Assembly: GCA_028023455.1 (NCBI GenBank) | Contig: JAQFVV010012477.1 | Span: 1,109,501-1,173,500, forward strand | DNA from: Epiperipatus broadwayi | Taxonomy: Eukaryota; Onychophora; Udeonychophora; Euonychophora; Peripatidae | Direction: 5' to 3' | DNA length: 64,000 nucleotides | Shown here: positions 35,430 through 48,319 of the stretch, piece after piece | Numbering within the stretch: position 1 is the first letter of the stretch | How the letters are laid out: each line of letters opens with the position of its first letter | The notes under the pieces: model-generated | What the model was told of the DNA's origin: nothing | Database searches by the model: none | What the model saw: the letters and a program-made list of their open reading frames with translations, nothing else | Program-made: the position numbers and the translations under genes

Positions 35430-36727
35430 GAACAACATTTGAGTTGCGACAGAGCGTATATAGCTGCCGCCAAAATATATAAAAGAAATGGGATAGAAGA
35501 CGAGTTGCACAGATTAAAGGAGCAGCAAGAGGAAGATAACGATTGCAAACAAATAATTGAGTATTTACGCAATCAGCCTGTAATGAAAACAGCCAATAAT
35601 CTGCTGTGGAGGGACCAAAATCACTGTTGTTTAAAGGGAGGACTCTTATATCATGTGTTTTGGAAAAAAAAACATGCATTATTCTTCCGGTCGCCATGAG
35701 AGAGCAAATGATTAAATATGCGCATAACACTTTCGGACATTATGGGGCAAATAAAGTGGAAGGATGGCTGAGTCATTGGTTTTACTGGCCAGGAATGAAT
35801 GCCAATATTACAGACATGATTGGTAGATGCACCATATGTTCAGCAACCAAGCCTGCTAACACATCAGGAGTCAGGCCGCTGCATCCTATATATGCCCAAT
35901 GCCTGAACAGCTTACTAGCGATAGACTTCTACGGACCTCTGCCTCCATTCAATAAAATGAAGTATCTCAAGGTAACATATGACGTGTTTTCGAAGCTGGT
36001 AGTGGCATATCCAGTAGCTCAAGCAAACGCAAGACAGACTATTTGAGTTTTGGAGCAACAATACTTTAAAACTGTAGGAATTCCAGACAGAATTCTGTCG
36101 GATCATGGAACGCCCTTTATATCTAGCGAGTGGAAGAAATGGATGGACAGACGTGGGATAAGACATATACTTACGTCGATTCGTAACCCTCAGTCTAATC
36201 CATGTGAATGGATTATGAGGGAGTTGGGGCATCTATTTCGGGTTTATATACAGGATGATCATCGCAAATGGGTGAAAGAAACATCATGAATAATCAACAT
36301 GATAAACTGGTCAAGAAATGAGTCTACAGGATTCGAACCTGTTCGGCTACATTTTGGAAGAAATATTCCGTATCGGTTTGAGACTAAATTGCCAGTGGGG
36401 ATAAATCCAATCAACCAGAGAAGAGATGCTAAGCAAGTGCTCAACCGGTTAAGAAAAATGGGCATGCTATGGCAGCAGAGGCAGGGAAGACCTAAAGCTA
36501 TATTCAGGAGGGGAGATGAGGTCATGGTGAGAGTTCATCCGGTGAGTCATCCTGAAAAACATATATACAAGAAATTCCAGCCAATATACGACGGCCCTTA
36601 TATCATCAAACGGCAATACGGTAATAACGCGTTTGTGATAGCACAGGGAATAGAGGAAAAAGGAACATATAATGCCCGGTCATTGAGGTTAGTGAAAAGA
36701 GAAAAACAACCACCGGACAGGCGGTAA
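35430..36727 (+). pseudogene. Gypsy-type pol: integrase
   Basis: The linker starts in the RNase H frame. The frame then shifts at a nine-A run (35664-35672). After it come the zinc-binding region (H...H in YAHNTFGHYG, C...C in GRCTICSATK), and the catalytic DDE core: LLAIDFYGP, ILSDHGTPF and NPQSNPCEWIMRELG. TGA codons at 36044-36046 and 36287-36289 interrupt the core and the stretch behind it. The C-terminal part (RRGDEVMVRVHP, KKFQPIYDGPYIIKRQYGNNAF) is a normal GPY/F-type tail ending at 36725-36727. No chromodomain or envelope follows. The A-run shift could be a sequencing slip; the stops cannot be explained that way. Confidence 0.88.
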
Positions 36728-37042
36728 TAATACTAAATGAAATTTAGGAATAATAATAATAATGAGGCATTATTGAATAAAAGATTTTTTCCCCATGTAC
36801 ATATTACGTAAGAAGAAATGCTTGTAAATAAACAGTTAAAAATCAATAAAATCAAGTTAAATAAGTAGGTCAAATGAATGATTTAAGAGTAACAATTATA
36901 GGATTAAATAAATGAATAAAATAAAGGGTTTGATTAAAGTGATCGAATTAAATAAATAACATGTCAATAAAATAAAAAATAAATAAATTAAGATTTAATG
37001 TTGACAGAGATAAAATGGTCAAAAATGACGCATTTTACTCTC

Positions 37043-37055
37043 AAAAAGGAGGAGC
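37043..37055 (+). promoter_or_regulatory. Polypurine tract of the Gypsy-type element
   Basis: AAAAAGGAGGAGC lies seven bases before the right LTR and would prime plus-strand DNA synthesis. An inverted, diverged copy is at about 33459-33470 beside the inverted LTR, which confirms that the inverted segment is a real 3' element end. Confidence 0.7.
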
Positions 37056-37062
37056 AGTGTAA

Positions 37063-38760
37063 TGTACCTATATTGATATAGGCACATATAATTTTATCTA
37101 AAATTATATTATTAAAATAATCGTTCATAAAAGAAAACATAAAATTAAACATTGAAGAGTTTATTGCAGTTTGTTTTAGAAAAAAGATAAGAATTAAATA
37201 ATTTCTAGCGTTAGTTTTTGAAATAAAAAAAGCTACAATTAATTAATCAAAAGGGGGGAGGGGGAGTCTTGGTTTGAGAAATGAAACTAAGGGTTATAAA
37301 AGGAAGTAAAGAGTTTTTATTAGTATTCGTAAAAATATAATTTAAAAAGTTAAAACGTACAAATCTCTTTTCATTCAAGTTTAATTAAAGAAAAAAATAA
37401 TGTTAAAACTAAATAGTAAATTGTATTAAAAATATATGTGTGTATATATGTGTGATTTGTAAATAAATAAAAATGTATGTGAAATAAAAGATTATCATTA
37501 AAAACACGGCAATGGTTATTAATAAAATAAAACAACACATTTATCAAATGATTATCACTGGAATTTTGACAACAGATCTTTGAAGGAGATATTACAATGA
37601 CAACATGTTGCAGATATAAATAGACTTTTTTTATCGGACAGTTAGTCAGTTCACAAATTAGTTGAGTCAGTCAGTTCACAAAGTAATTGAGTAGTGCTGT
37701 TCAGAAATTAATTGAGTCAGTTAAGAAACAAAATGCAGTGTTGAGAAGATTTTGGAAATTCACACCTCTCCACAGCCTAAAAAGTCCGATGAAAACAGCA
37801 AGATCTGCCCGTGAAATAATGTCAACGTAACAACTTAGAAAATCTCCGTCAGTATTTAATTGTCTCCAATAGTAATAATCATGAAAATCAGGAAACTCAT
37901 CAAGGAAAAGTCCCAGCCGGCTCATAAGCATTCATAATGGAAATATCCTCACTGAAAGTAGCCACCAAAGAGAACAAAATTCTACGTCTACATTCAAAAG
38001 CCTAGGTAAAAACATTTGCTTATTTCGTTTATACTGTAATAGCCATTGCATTGCATTAATTCGTATGAATCTTTCAAGAGTCTAATTATATGAACTCTAT
38101 ATCATACATAAATGAACTATTGATGTGTGTGATTAAATTTCAAATGCTATGTAGTCCTTTATTATCATTATTATGTGTGTGCATGAGTTAATATGTGTGT
38201 GATCCTTATATCAATATTATTAGTCAAAGTAGATAAATTCCCAGTGTTCTGTTATGAAAATATTCAAGAATATTTAAACTATTTAGAATGTTAATTTAAA
38301 ATATGCGTGTGTTTTATTAGAAGTATAAAATGTTTAAATTTAATAAATAAATGTTAGTTAATAAATTATCTTTAAAATTAAACTTTATTTCTTGGTCAAT
38401 TTTTTTTAACAAATTCTTTTATCAATTCTTTTAATCGCTAATTAAGTATAATATATTAGTGATTACAAATAGCTGAGCTAGTCGTGGATTTAGGCATTGA
38501 GTTAGTGGCCACTGTTCAAAGTGCGTTGTCTATTCTTTTAGTATTCTTTTAGAATAAGCAGCTGGCGCCCGTGGTTATACACTAACAAAAAAGTGCTTTG
38601 GACGTGGTGTTCAACTCAACAGCCGAGAAGAAGCTATGTCCTGGAAATCTAACGTTAGTTATATACTTTATAGCTATCGTTTGGGCATACATACTCTTCG
38701 AGTATGTTCTTCTCTGCCTAAGAGACCGGTGTTTCGAATGCACATATTTGAAGCGGTTCA
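37063..38760 (+). repeat. Right (3') LTR of the Gypsy-type element
   Basis: A complete LTR of 1698 bp with TG...CA ends. TATAAATAG is at 37615-37623. The last 50 bases form an imperfect hairpin: GACCGGTGTTTCGAAT pairs with ATTTGAAGC and GGTTC around GCACAT. The same hairpin marks the centre of the palindrome at about 31998 in the left LTR. Confidence 0.88.
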
Positions 38761-39979
38761 ATATATATATATAATGAATGTTTAAATGAAAATCTTGAGT
38801 ATGTGGAGTTATCCATTTAATTCAACTTAATTATTGCTCCTGGTCAAGAGTCAAAGTAAATTGGCAGACTAATGCATCAAAAGGAAAGATCTTCTTTCAA
38901 ATACCACTCTAGATATAAGATCATAGTACTATAAATTACATTTATATGAATAAGAAATCAAAGTATAACAAACTTTTCAATTTTCTTATTATATAATAAA
39001 CCCCTCACCTAGTATGTTATATATTGTAATACAATATTTTTAATAGATGTTTAGATGGAAATCATGAATATGCAGAGTTATCCATTTAAATCAATTTAAC
39101 TAGAAAGCACTTAATGTGGAAGGTGGTTTATTATAATGTAAGAAAATTGAAAGGTTTGGTATACATTGATAATTTTTATACCTATAATGCAAACTGCAGT
39201 ACTTTGATCTCTATATTAGATCTAAATTGGCATTTAAAAGAGAATCTTCCTTTTGAATGCATAAGTATGTCAGTTTATTTTGACACTTGGCCTGGGACAT
39301 TTGTTCCAGGTGAAATGCTTTCTAATTATTTTTATTTAAATGGACAAATTCACATATTCAAGATTTCCATATATATAATCCTTTTTCTATCTTGTGAATA
39401 GTTCACATTTTGTCAACATTTTTAATGTTAGTTATGCATATATAATTTAGTGATAAAATTTGGTATCTGCTAAAGATTTACAGAAACTTTTATGATTAAC
39501 CCAGTAACTGGTTTTCCATTTTCATAAATCATATTTGAAATTGAGATGTGAATACCAATTTTCTTTAAATGTATTTCATGGCTCAGAACAAACAGCACTC
39601 TATATCAATAAATGTTAATAATGAATAAAAAAAAATACTTATTCTATCTTAGATGATATTTAAGCTAACATTCATTTACATTTTTAAAAATAGAATGTAA
39701 TATTCATATATTAGCTACATTTTAAATAGAACTTGTTTTTTTCTGAAATACGATTTTTTTATTATAGAAACAAGATGGTATTTTTTTAATGACCTGTAAT
39801 TTTAATCCATGATATAAAATACTATTATCTTTTATTTCCAATCACATCAATGAATATTAGTTTAATACCACCAAAGCTTAAAAGTTAGATGATCTTTTTT
39901 ATTTTTTATTAACAATTATTGTTGTGGAGTATTGTTTATTCATAGCACATGGAACTATAGTTTACAACTGCTCTCTCTA

Positions 39980-40014
<35 letters not shown>
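38761..40014. other. Spacer between two LTR elements
   Basis: AT-rich. A block of about 55 bp around 38785-38835 (ATGTTTAAATGAAAATCTTG and following) recurs in diverged form at about 39050-39105, an old local duplication. The 95-codon ORF at 39114-39401 (+) follows the second copy, has several Cys and Trp residues but no recognisable domain; I cannot say whether it is coding. A (CT)n/(AT)n run at 39970-40014 borders the next element. Confidence 0.5.
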
Positions 40015-40015
<1 letters not shown>

Positions 40016-43000
40016 GTAACAGGAACATGATGATCAAAAGCTTAACTTCCCTTTTATTTATGTATAATACGGAATTCTTAAAATTTAAAATTGTCCACCT
40101 GCCGCTACCGCAAGCAGAGAGAACATACGGTCATAAACGAGTCAATACCCATACTTGACCGAACCTGTAACTATACAGGTATAGCCCCAGGTTATCTTTC
40201 CTGGTCAACTGTCTCTCGACTGCTGTAAGATTTAAAGAGTTGCAGTGCTTGGATCATTTATAAATTTTAATGGGATCAAAATACTGCACCACCAGCTTCA
40301 TGTGTTAATTCAGTACTCAAATGAGTAATAATTATTTCCCCAAAACCTACAAATATATTACTGTCTGGAGTGGCAAAGAATGAGATGAAACAGATTTAAA
40401 TCAATAAGAAATATTTAATACAATAAATTAAACAACAAAAAACACATTAAATCATTTACACGCAATGAAACAAATTATATTCTATAATGCTACGAGTAAA
40501 ATGTAAAAAGATCCTATAAATGATTATACATTTATAGTCCTCACTCTGTGTATATAAAAAAAGTTTAAATATGGTCTGTATCACTCAAATTAAGAAATGG
40601 CAATTCTCTAAATTAAAGGTATGTGCACATATAAAGGTGTAGTATACATATTTTACCTAGGTTTATTGAATCTCTGAAGTAAGTTGAGGTCTTATTGACC
40701 GCCACATGGAATTCCTCCACTTCTTTAGCAGAGAACAGTCACTCTTAGGTTGGATTTGGTTTGTGGGAACTCCTTCATATTAGGACATCAAGGACATGGC
40801 AAAACAGACTCTCTGGCAAGCACTATGTCGGCAGTTGTTACATGTAAAGGGGAACTGTTCGACCATGGTGAGTCTGAATCGGCCAGTGATTATGACGGCC
40901 CTTAACCGCCCATTCTTGATGCATCACCAATGTTAGAAATCATATCTTGTTCATTTAATTAATCATTATTAAGTTGGAGTCCTTCCACTACATTTCTGGG
41001 TTTTTCTCGTTTGTTTTTCTTAAACTTTTAAAAGATTCTTAGGTTTGCGTTCTCCAATTATATCTGCTTATTATCAGAGCAATGTTTCCACCAACATCTC
41101 AAAAAAAAACTCTTTAACTCTAATAACTTTTTTTTAATTAAAAAATTCCACATTCCTTTATTCTTTCCATCCTTTGTTTTTAGCTTTTATGCTCACCTTT
41201 CTTTTTCTTAATACTAAAGTAGTCAATCTTAGCTTAAGATTGTGATTCATGTTTCTACCTACTAACCCATATTCAAACCCCTGTATCCCATCCAGCTCCT
41301 TTTGTCGTATATATATATTTTTGTGTATACATTTGAGATGCGCGCCTAAATTTATGGTTTCACTTTCAATATTTATTATTATTGATTCTTTTTATTAATT
41401 ATTAGTTCTCTTTTATTGACTACATATGTGCGGCTCAAATATATATATATATATATGAGCAAAATTACTAACAAATGATTGATTTTTTGTAAATATTTTA
41501 CTATACGTCATTTTTTAAACTTTTTCTTTTTAAAGTACTTTTTTTATTAAACTGTATATTTTTATAGAATCCAATATGGAAGATGATGCAGTATTTGTCT
41601 AAAAATAATTAAAGGGTTGGAAGCACTATTGTTTTAATCTGGGGTAGGTATTTTTAATTAAAGTTTTACTTAAAAGGAGATTAAGATTAGAGATACTTTT
41701 GTTAAAAACATTTTGTCAAATCTATTGCCAATCTGGAAATAGATTTGAATTTATTTTTGGACATTATCTTACTGTTGCATCTTCAAAAACAACTGATAAA
41801 AAAGGTATAGAATGACTAAATTTTTGAATCAGACAGGAAGATTAGTTACTATTGAGAGAACGGATTGTTAAGATATTACACGTTGCCTGAAACTTAAAAT
41901 GATGTAGTCATAAATCCATCTTCCTGCTGACCTGGGTGGGTCATTTTCCCCATTAATATACCATCCAACTGCTGCCTGGAAAGAAAGTAAAAGCCTAAAG
42001 AAGGAACTTTAGAATGCTAATAGAAGCTTGTTGCCACTGAAAAACTTTTTTCAATTGCCATGCATGTACACTACTAAATCGGACTCTTTAAAATTGCAAG
42101 GTAACTTTTCAAACTGTCACTTCAAACTAAATTTAGCCTAACTCATCTATGAAGATTTATTTTAATGTGTTATTTAACTTAACCTTTTTTTATATATTTA
42201 AATATGTAAATGTATAATTTGCTCTTAAATGATTTTCATAAATTTAATCCTATATCATATGCTCTAACTTTCTTTAACTTTGGTGCGGTTAATTATTTAT
42301 AGTTATTTATTACTTGATTTTATATATATACTCGTATTATTATGAAATTTCCAATCTCACAACCTGGCAAGCTTAATTTCTAAAAATCTTTTCTGTCATT
42401 TTCTTTAACTAAACCTTCATGAAAAAGTTATTAATGTTCCTTTAAAATATATTTATATAATGCATTGTAAATTAATATGTTTGCCAGATTGTTTTATGAA
42501 TCAACATTTTAGGTTCGTTTTTAATATAAAAATTGATTTGTTTATCTCTGGATTTTCTACCGGGGGAGAATCCAGAACTTTGGCTAATTAACACTTTGAA
42601 ATTTAAAAATATTATTTATTCATTTCTGAAAAGGTGACCAATTATTTGTTTTATATATATAACCGCTAGTTATTTTCTGTTTTTATACTCTTAAAATATA
42701 TGCTATGTATTCCAGTTATTGTAAAATCCATGAAGGTGGGATTGAATTATTTTAAATAGTAGAAAAGAGAAGGGGGTACATGTTAATGTTTCTTTTACTA
42801 AATCAAATCTTAATGTATATTTTATTAATTTGAAATCTAAATCTTAATGTTTCTTTTGCTAAATAAAATCTTCAAGTATATTTTAGTAAATTTCTCTCTA
42901 TATATTATAGCGGCATAGCATATTATTTATATAAATTATAGTATTCAAACAAGGGTCATTTATTTTAAAGCAGTAAATTATATTTCAATGTTATTAGTTA

Positions 43001-43084
43001 AATTCATTCGTACTGAGTTACTGACATTTAAACCTATCTTCGTATATATATATATATATATTACATGCTTCTAATCTTCTAATC

Positions 43085-43163
43085 TGGGGGTTGTGACAAG
43101 TTCGAACTCATAGATTTCTTCTCGTACCTCGTTCCATAGATAGTTGAGCTATCTGGAACCACA
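43085..43163 (-). repeat. tRNA-derived SINE head
   Basis: On the minus strand, GTGGTTCCAGATAGCTCAAC includes TAGCTCAAC, a good A-box, and GAGTTCGAACTTG about 45 bp later is a strong B-box (plus-strand 43095-43109). The interval would be an RNA polymerase III promoter. The cloverleaf does not close well, so it is a SINE head rather than a working tRNA gene. The tail runs toward an AT repeat near 43045-43060. Confidence 0.5.
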
Positions 43164-44225
43164 TTTATTTTGTATAAAATGCCTCTGGTGGTGATCCCGT
43201 AAGTTTGGCACACGCTATGCATATTCACTTCGTAGATAAAAAGCCTCTCATGTCGGTTATACCAGCAAAAGTATGGGCCATGCCATGCCTATCCACTTTT
43301 CTCTAAGCACTACCCAAGAAGGGGGTGTGAGATTTCATTTTTCATCCAGAAGCATGACGTTTTCCTCTTAGTTATTTTTAGGCTATTATGTCAGCACTGC
43401 AAACTTCTTTGTATTATTATTTTTTTTTGCTTCATGACCCAATTTTAATGCTCTAATATTAATATGCACTCTGCTCAAAATATGTATCAATGCCAAATAT
43501 TAATAGCCAGATTAATTTCTAATGTTATTTCAAACTTATCATACAATCTCACCGTCATAATTTATATATCTATATTTAAGAGTATCTATATGCCTTGGGG
43601 AAAATAAAGCGTTCATCTTACTATCGTTAAAATAATTTTTCATTAAATATTTTGTCAAAGTTTCAAATATAATCTTTCAACTGTCTTTTGCCTCAATGGC
43701 GTGAAAATAATTTATATCATATGTATAATGAATTTCAGAATGCTCCCCTAAATTATATGTTAGTCACCATGTTTCAGAACCATAAATCAAAGAGTTAATG
43801 GCAGTATTATGTAATTCTTTCTAATATTCGATTGGCATTTTAATATTGGACCCACCAAAGATGTATGTTTATTTGTAATATATTTAGCTAATAAAGAGCC
43901 TATGAGAAATAATAGCGTGAATGACACTATGTAATCGCTTGCTCATTCACACACACACTAATGTATATAATTAATTTATAAATGTATAATAATTTGTCAG
44001 TATATTAAACTATATTTTTATTGTCTAACTTATTTGAGTAGCTCGAATTCCTTTTCCTCCACTTCCACATATTACAGCTATGATTATGTATATTTTAATA
44101 TAGTCATAGTTAATAGATGTCTCATTGTTTTGCTCAGCTTTGCTAGTCGGCCGGATTAAGATTAATTATCATGTGCCATCACTATTATGTTATTCATTAG
44201 GTGTTTGATCTGGGGCTTAGAGAGT

Positions 44226-44237
44226 GGGTTCGAATCC
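44226..44237 (+). promoter_or_regulatory. Perfect tRNA-type B-box near the insertion's right end
   Basis: GGGTTCGAATCC matches the RNA polymerase III B-box consensus exactly. The surrounding patch (about 44130-44336) is GC-richer than its flanks. A convincing A-box upstream is not evident, so this may be a decayed SINE. Confidence 0.45.
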
Positions 44238-44925
44238 AGGCTGGTCCCTGACCTAAATCTTGGGCTTGACTGGGTTTGAAGTACATTTTGTGAGTTCCAG
44301 CTCATGTTAGATGGATAAACAGGTTTTGACCGGCACAATACGCCTTCAGCTATTTATACAGATTTACTTTTACACAATCTCGTAGCACTATGTACATTTA
44401 TTTCTTATTTCTTTTTTTTCTTTTAATTAAACAGATTTTTAATAAAATGTTTCTTTATTTTGACAAGCATTAATTATTGCTGTCTTTATCATACTTCATA
44501 TATACACCATACATGCATTTCATTTTATCATCAAATGTGTATTTTTATCACCCAGATCCTTATCTTTTGGTCATGTTTTAAATTTCTATTTTACTCTGAT
44601 TTATCCTTCATACTTATACCTTTTCTTATAAATCATAATTTAGTTCATATTTCATTTATATTTCATTTATCACTATTAATTTTACTAATATACCATTTCA
44701 ATATTTCTCACTTTAACTATTTTTTATTTCCCAAAATCTTGACTTTGAAGGGTAAAAGATAAGAATCTTTTTGATTCTATTTCCCTCTCTTTCATTAATT
44801 AAAACTTTTATTTTTCCATAAGTTTTAAATTCTTTTGTTAGTATTCCAAAACACAATATTTAATATTATTTAAATGTTAAATACATATATGTGTGGTCAC
44901 AGTATGTGCGGTCATCACATTACAC

Positions 44926-44945
44926 CGTCCTCCCCCTTTAAATTT
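44926..44945 (-). promoter_or_regulatory. Polypurine tract of the gag-only element
   Basis: On the minus strand AAAGGGGGAGGACGG lies a few bases from the LTR start TGTGATGA. It has the same GTGTAA spacer before the LTR as the Gypsy-type element at 37 kb, suggesting related families. Confidence 0.65.
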
Positions 44946-45964
44946 TTTTCTTAAAAAAATTTTAATTTAATGCACTAAAAGCTAGACACTCCTATCTATT
45001 GTTATGCCCCTCTCATATCCCTGTACTCCTAATATGATTTAGTGATGAGATTATTCCTAGAGAGGCGACCAGGCAAATTACATTCCTACTCTGATGATCC
45101 AATCAGCATTACTAAACTGATTTAATATTGCTATAACAATATGTGAGTTTATTTCTGCTTCCTACTTATATATACAAGTTTGAGTCCACTGTATATCTCT
45201 GTGACTTGATTAAACCTGTTCATACCACACATTTTATAAACTATAACCCTCTAAGTGACAACTCTGGTCACTATACCGAGGCAGGTTGGGAGGCTGGCAT
45301 TTTTTTATTCAGCTCATCCATGAGCTCAGAATATTTACTGATAGCTCGTATTTTTATAAGAGGTTCTTTTCCCCATACATTGGTTTCTAATCCATTGCCT
45401 CATGATATTTGTCAAATATCTAACTGGAAATTTTAATCCAGTGAGTCATTATGAGAAGAGTATCTCTGTCCCTGTCTTCTCTATCTAATAAGATCTGGTG
45501 ACCGCAGAACTCATGCATGAATACATAACAGAGATGGCTTACCATATACTGCTAAGACCCCACCCACAAATATCTATCCTTACATAGCTCCAGCCTCCAT
45601 CTATGATCTCACACTACTATCTAACTGATGATTGGTCTTAGTTTGGATGAAGTCTTTTATACTGTTTGGCCATTTACTGGCTCATTCCTCTTTTATATAT
45701 CATGTTCTGTATTTTCTTAATTTCATGAGTCCATTTTCCATTACTCATGATCCAATTCCATTTCCAATCTTGTACCAGTGAATCCATCCTTTCTTGATGA
45801 TTGCACTTATGTTTTATCTGGAGGTTGTCTTTCTCTATTGGACTCATATCTGCCTCCTCTGGGATACAGATTTTGCTCCCTCCATTCTCTATCCTCTGTC
45901 CTGTCATATGGATTCTTCCATTCTGTCTCCAATCTCTGTCTTCCATCTTCTTGCCTTCTTGGGT
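44946..45964. other. Internal region downstream of gag, no intact frame
   Basis: Minus-strand sequence after the Gag-like frame. The 90-codon frame at 45674-45946 (-) is Lys/Trp/Met-rich without a zinc knuckle or protease motif I can identify. It could be the degraded end of gag or non-coding. Plus-strand ORFs across this region are shadows. Confidence 0.45.
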
Positions 45965-46438
45965 TCAACTCTGTAGAACCTCTTCAATTTTCTTTCCATT
46001 GTGTTTCATTAGGATCCCATCCATTTTTTTATTGTAAGTGGTTCTTTTGGAGGTTGGTCTGGGTTTGTATCCATCATCTTTCTGGTTGGTCCTGGTGGTA
46101 TCCAGTGCATTTAGCAACTCAGCCACAAAGTCCACAGTCTTCCTCTTTGTATTGATTAGCGTCTGTTCAATATCTCTCACAAACCCATGCCTAATGATCT
46201 GGATTATCTTCATTTCAGATAATGGGTTTGCTGTCATCATTTGTAACTTGGCTACTTGACAGTGAAAGAATGTTGTAAACGATTCCCTCGGTATCCATTT
46301 CTCTTGTGTTATCTGATGCAGCATGTTATCTTGGAGTTTCTCACACCAATAACTGGTCCTCAAAGCTTTGTGATATCCTGCAAATGTTGTGGGCTTTTGG
46401 AACAGTGAGCTCCACCAGACTTGTGATTCACCCTGCAA
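45965..46438 (-). pseudogene. Gag-like protein, central/C-terminal part
   Basis: A 157-codon minus-strand frame with features of a retrotransposon capsid domain: WWSSLFQ near the start, a helical middle, then WIPRESFTTFFHCQVAKLQM, IIRHGFVRDIEQTL and a basic tail (RPTSKRTT, KKMDG). The W...L...W/F spacing and the 'RESFTTFF' segment recall the Gag W-x-LF...FxxxF core, but I do not see a CCHC knuckle. It lies downstream of the charged N-terminal part at 46915-47298, separated by about 480 bp with interrupted frames, so gag is broken. The interpretation as gag also rests on its place between LTRs. Confidence 0.55.
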
Positions 46439-46914
46439 GTGACTTTAGGAGACCACTATCTTGGCCTCCTCATCCTGCTAAACTTGAAATACCGTTTGAG
46501 GCTTCCCAAGTGCTCCATAGGGCTTTTTCCAGGTCTCCAGCAAAAACTTGTGTCTTTAGAAATTGGTGGAAGCTGATAGGATAATCCATGTGATTCCCAT
46601 AGTCCATATCTGTACATTCTACAGAGGTTCTTGGTCCTATGCCCTTTACTTTGGTATTGGCACTGTTACTGGCTGAACTACTTATCCTCTCTTCAAATTT
46701 TGTGTCTAACCTTTCTACTGCCTTGACTATCTGACATATCCCACTGCATGTTCATCAGCATCCTATTATTTTCTACCCTTATCACTTCAACTTTCTCTTC
46801 TTTATCTAACTTTCTTATTTCCTTTTCTGGCTGCCCTATGTCTACCCTCAGATCAAACTCTGTTGAATCTCAATCTATATGCTCTGTCCTATCTAATTTA
46901 TCATATTCATATGG

Positions 46915-47298
46915 CTACATACCTTTTTGTTCATCCAACTTAATTTCCCTATCACGTCTATTTTCTGTGTCCTTTTCATCTGATTGCTGTATGAAGTCAT
47001 TTTTAATTTCATCTACAGCTTCAGCAATTCTTTTCTGGTTGTCCATTTTTATCTTTACCCACCATTCTTTCATCCTTCTCTCTTCTTTGTCCTGGTATTC
47101 CTTCATGAATTGCTGTTGCTCCACCCTCATTTGCATTAGCATATCCATTATATCACCATAGTTTATTTTATCTTTCACTTCCCTCTCCTTATCTTCATCC
47201 ACTTCTCTTACTTTCTTTACTTGAAGGTCCATTTTAGATTGGGACCTTGTATGCATAGATACCAATTTATTCAACTCTTGATCTGTGTGTGTTATCAT
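46915..47298 (-). pseudogene. Gag-like protein, charged N-terminal coiled-coil part
   Basis: A 127-codon minus-strand frame very rich in Glu, Lys, Asp and Gln (MRVEQQQFMKEYQDKEER and similar), predicted to form a long coiled coil. Such an N-terminal helix precedes the capsid region in many Gag proteins. It starts about 1 kb from the right LTR, consistent with a gag leader. Its frame stops before the central part at 46438. Confidence 0.5.
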
Positions 47299-48298
47299 TA
47301 TTCTACTGAACTCTTCTGGATATATTTATACAAAAAATATTTCTACTGATTCTTTGCTTTTTACTTTGATTAGCTATTTAGTTCTTTGTCCTCTGTTAGT
47401 TAGCATTTAGACCGCTAGCCAACCCAAAGCCACATACTCTGGTTCATCATCTTGTCTCCCTGCCTTAGATTCATTTGACTGCCTGTCCCACCTTGATGAA
47501 TGTCCTATGTTTTTTCCTACTTATGCAACTCTTACTCACTGTACTTCAATAAGTAATACTCTTATGTATTTCACTTTTAACTATAATTTCAAATAAATTT
47601 GAGTTCCTGATATAGGGTAGTATTAAATGTATTCATTTATTGCTTAATTTCATTAAGGCTATCACAATTTCACCCACACACTTATTTATTTATTTTCCAC
47701 TTCTTAATATCGTACTTTATGCCCTCCATTTGTACTTTACTTATTGCTTTATTATAATGGCTATTAAATCCCACAAATATTTTATATTCAGCTTAACTGA
47801 GATATGCTATTATTAAATCACACACATATATTTCTTCAACTAACTTAGATCTGTGACTATTTTATTATTTATCATTTATAACTAAAACTTTATTGAAACT
47901 GTTTTATCACACACACACCCCTTTTTTTTTTTGATTGAAACAATTTATATTTCTTTACAGCAATTAGATCGAGACAATCCATTCTTGGTTTGTTACAATT
48001 ATATTTGAATCGTTATTGTCTTATATTATATATGTCACTACGAATTTCAAAGCTTTCTTAATATTAAAAAAATCCCCCCCTCTTTCTAGCCTTTGTACAC
48101 CTTTGACGTTGAAACACATATATAAAGTATTATAAAGTACAAAAAAAAATTATCCCCTTCATCTTTGCTTCTCACCACTCTGACTTATGATGCTAATTTT
48201 ATATATTTTAAAAACACATATTTTGTTTTATTAAAAAATATTTATGTTATTTTATAAAATTTATTCTACATGTAATCACCAATTGCACAGTAATAGAA

Positions 48299-48316
48299 AT
48301 CCCAGACTGGCCCCCA
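48299..48316 (-). promoter_or_regulatory. Candidate primer-binding site
   Basis: On the minus strand TGGGGGCCAGTCTGGGAT starts three bases inside the LTR end. A TGG start is expected for pairing with a tRNA 3' CCA end. I cannot name the tRNA without a tRNA set from this organism. Confidence 0.5.
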
Positions 48317-48319
48317 AAA

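Larger units (their letters stand above)
30319..38760 (+). mobile_element. Gypsy-type LTR retrotransposon, rearranged and inactive
   Basis: This element has a left LTR (30319-32010) and right LTR (37063-38760) in direct orientation, a pol region between them and a polypurine tract before the right LTR. The right LTR begins TGTACC and ends GGTTCA, so it has the usual TG...CA ends. Both outer flanks are AT dinucleotide runs, so a short target duplication is possible but cannot be proven. The left LTR is followed at once by an inverted LTR copy (32011-33450) plus about 80 bp of inverted 3' internal sequence, instead of a primer-binding site and gag. Pol is readable from about 34.2 to 36.7 kb but broken by four stops and a frameshift. 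No intact gag, protease or envelope is visible. Confidence 0.85.
41215..44336. mobile_element. 3.1-kb nested insertion in the LTR, 5-bp duplication AATAC
   Basis: Alignment to the intact LTR places the insertion between CTTAATAC and GCCTTCAGC. AATAC occurs at 41210-41214 and 44337-44341, a likely 5-bp target duplication. The ends are TAAAGTAGTC... and ...GACCGGCACA; these are not TG...CA and I see no obvious terminal repeats. The interior has no ORF of note and contains two tRNA-like blocks (43085-43163 and around 44226). It may be one non-autonomous element or several nested ones. Confidence 0.6.
40015..44919 (-). repeat. Left LTR (3' LTR in element sense), split by an insertion
   Basis: Bases 40015-41214 and 44342-44919 together match the intact LTR at 48320-50115. 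The intervening 41215-44336 is absent from the other LTR, so it is a later insertion. The shared block includes GGAACT...CATGGTGAGTCTGAATCGGC near 40865, matched near 49180. Confidence 0.8.

Noticed and set aside
45778-47161. Series of plus-strand ORFs rich in Ser, Leu and Phe
   Set aside because: They are antisense shadows of the minus-strand Gag-like frames, as shown by LTR, primer-site and polypurine-tract orientation.
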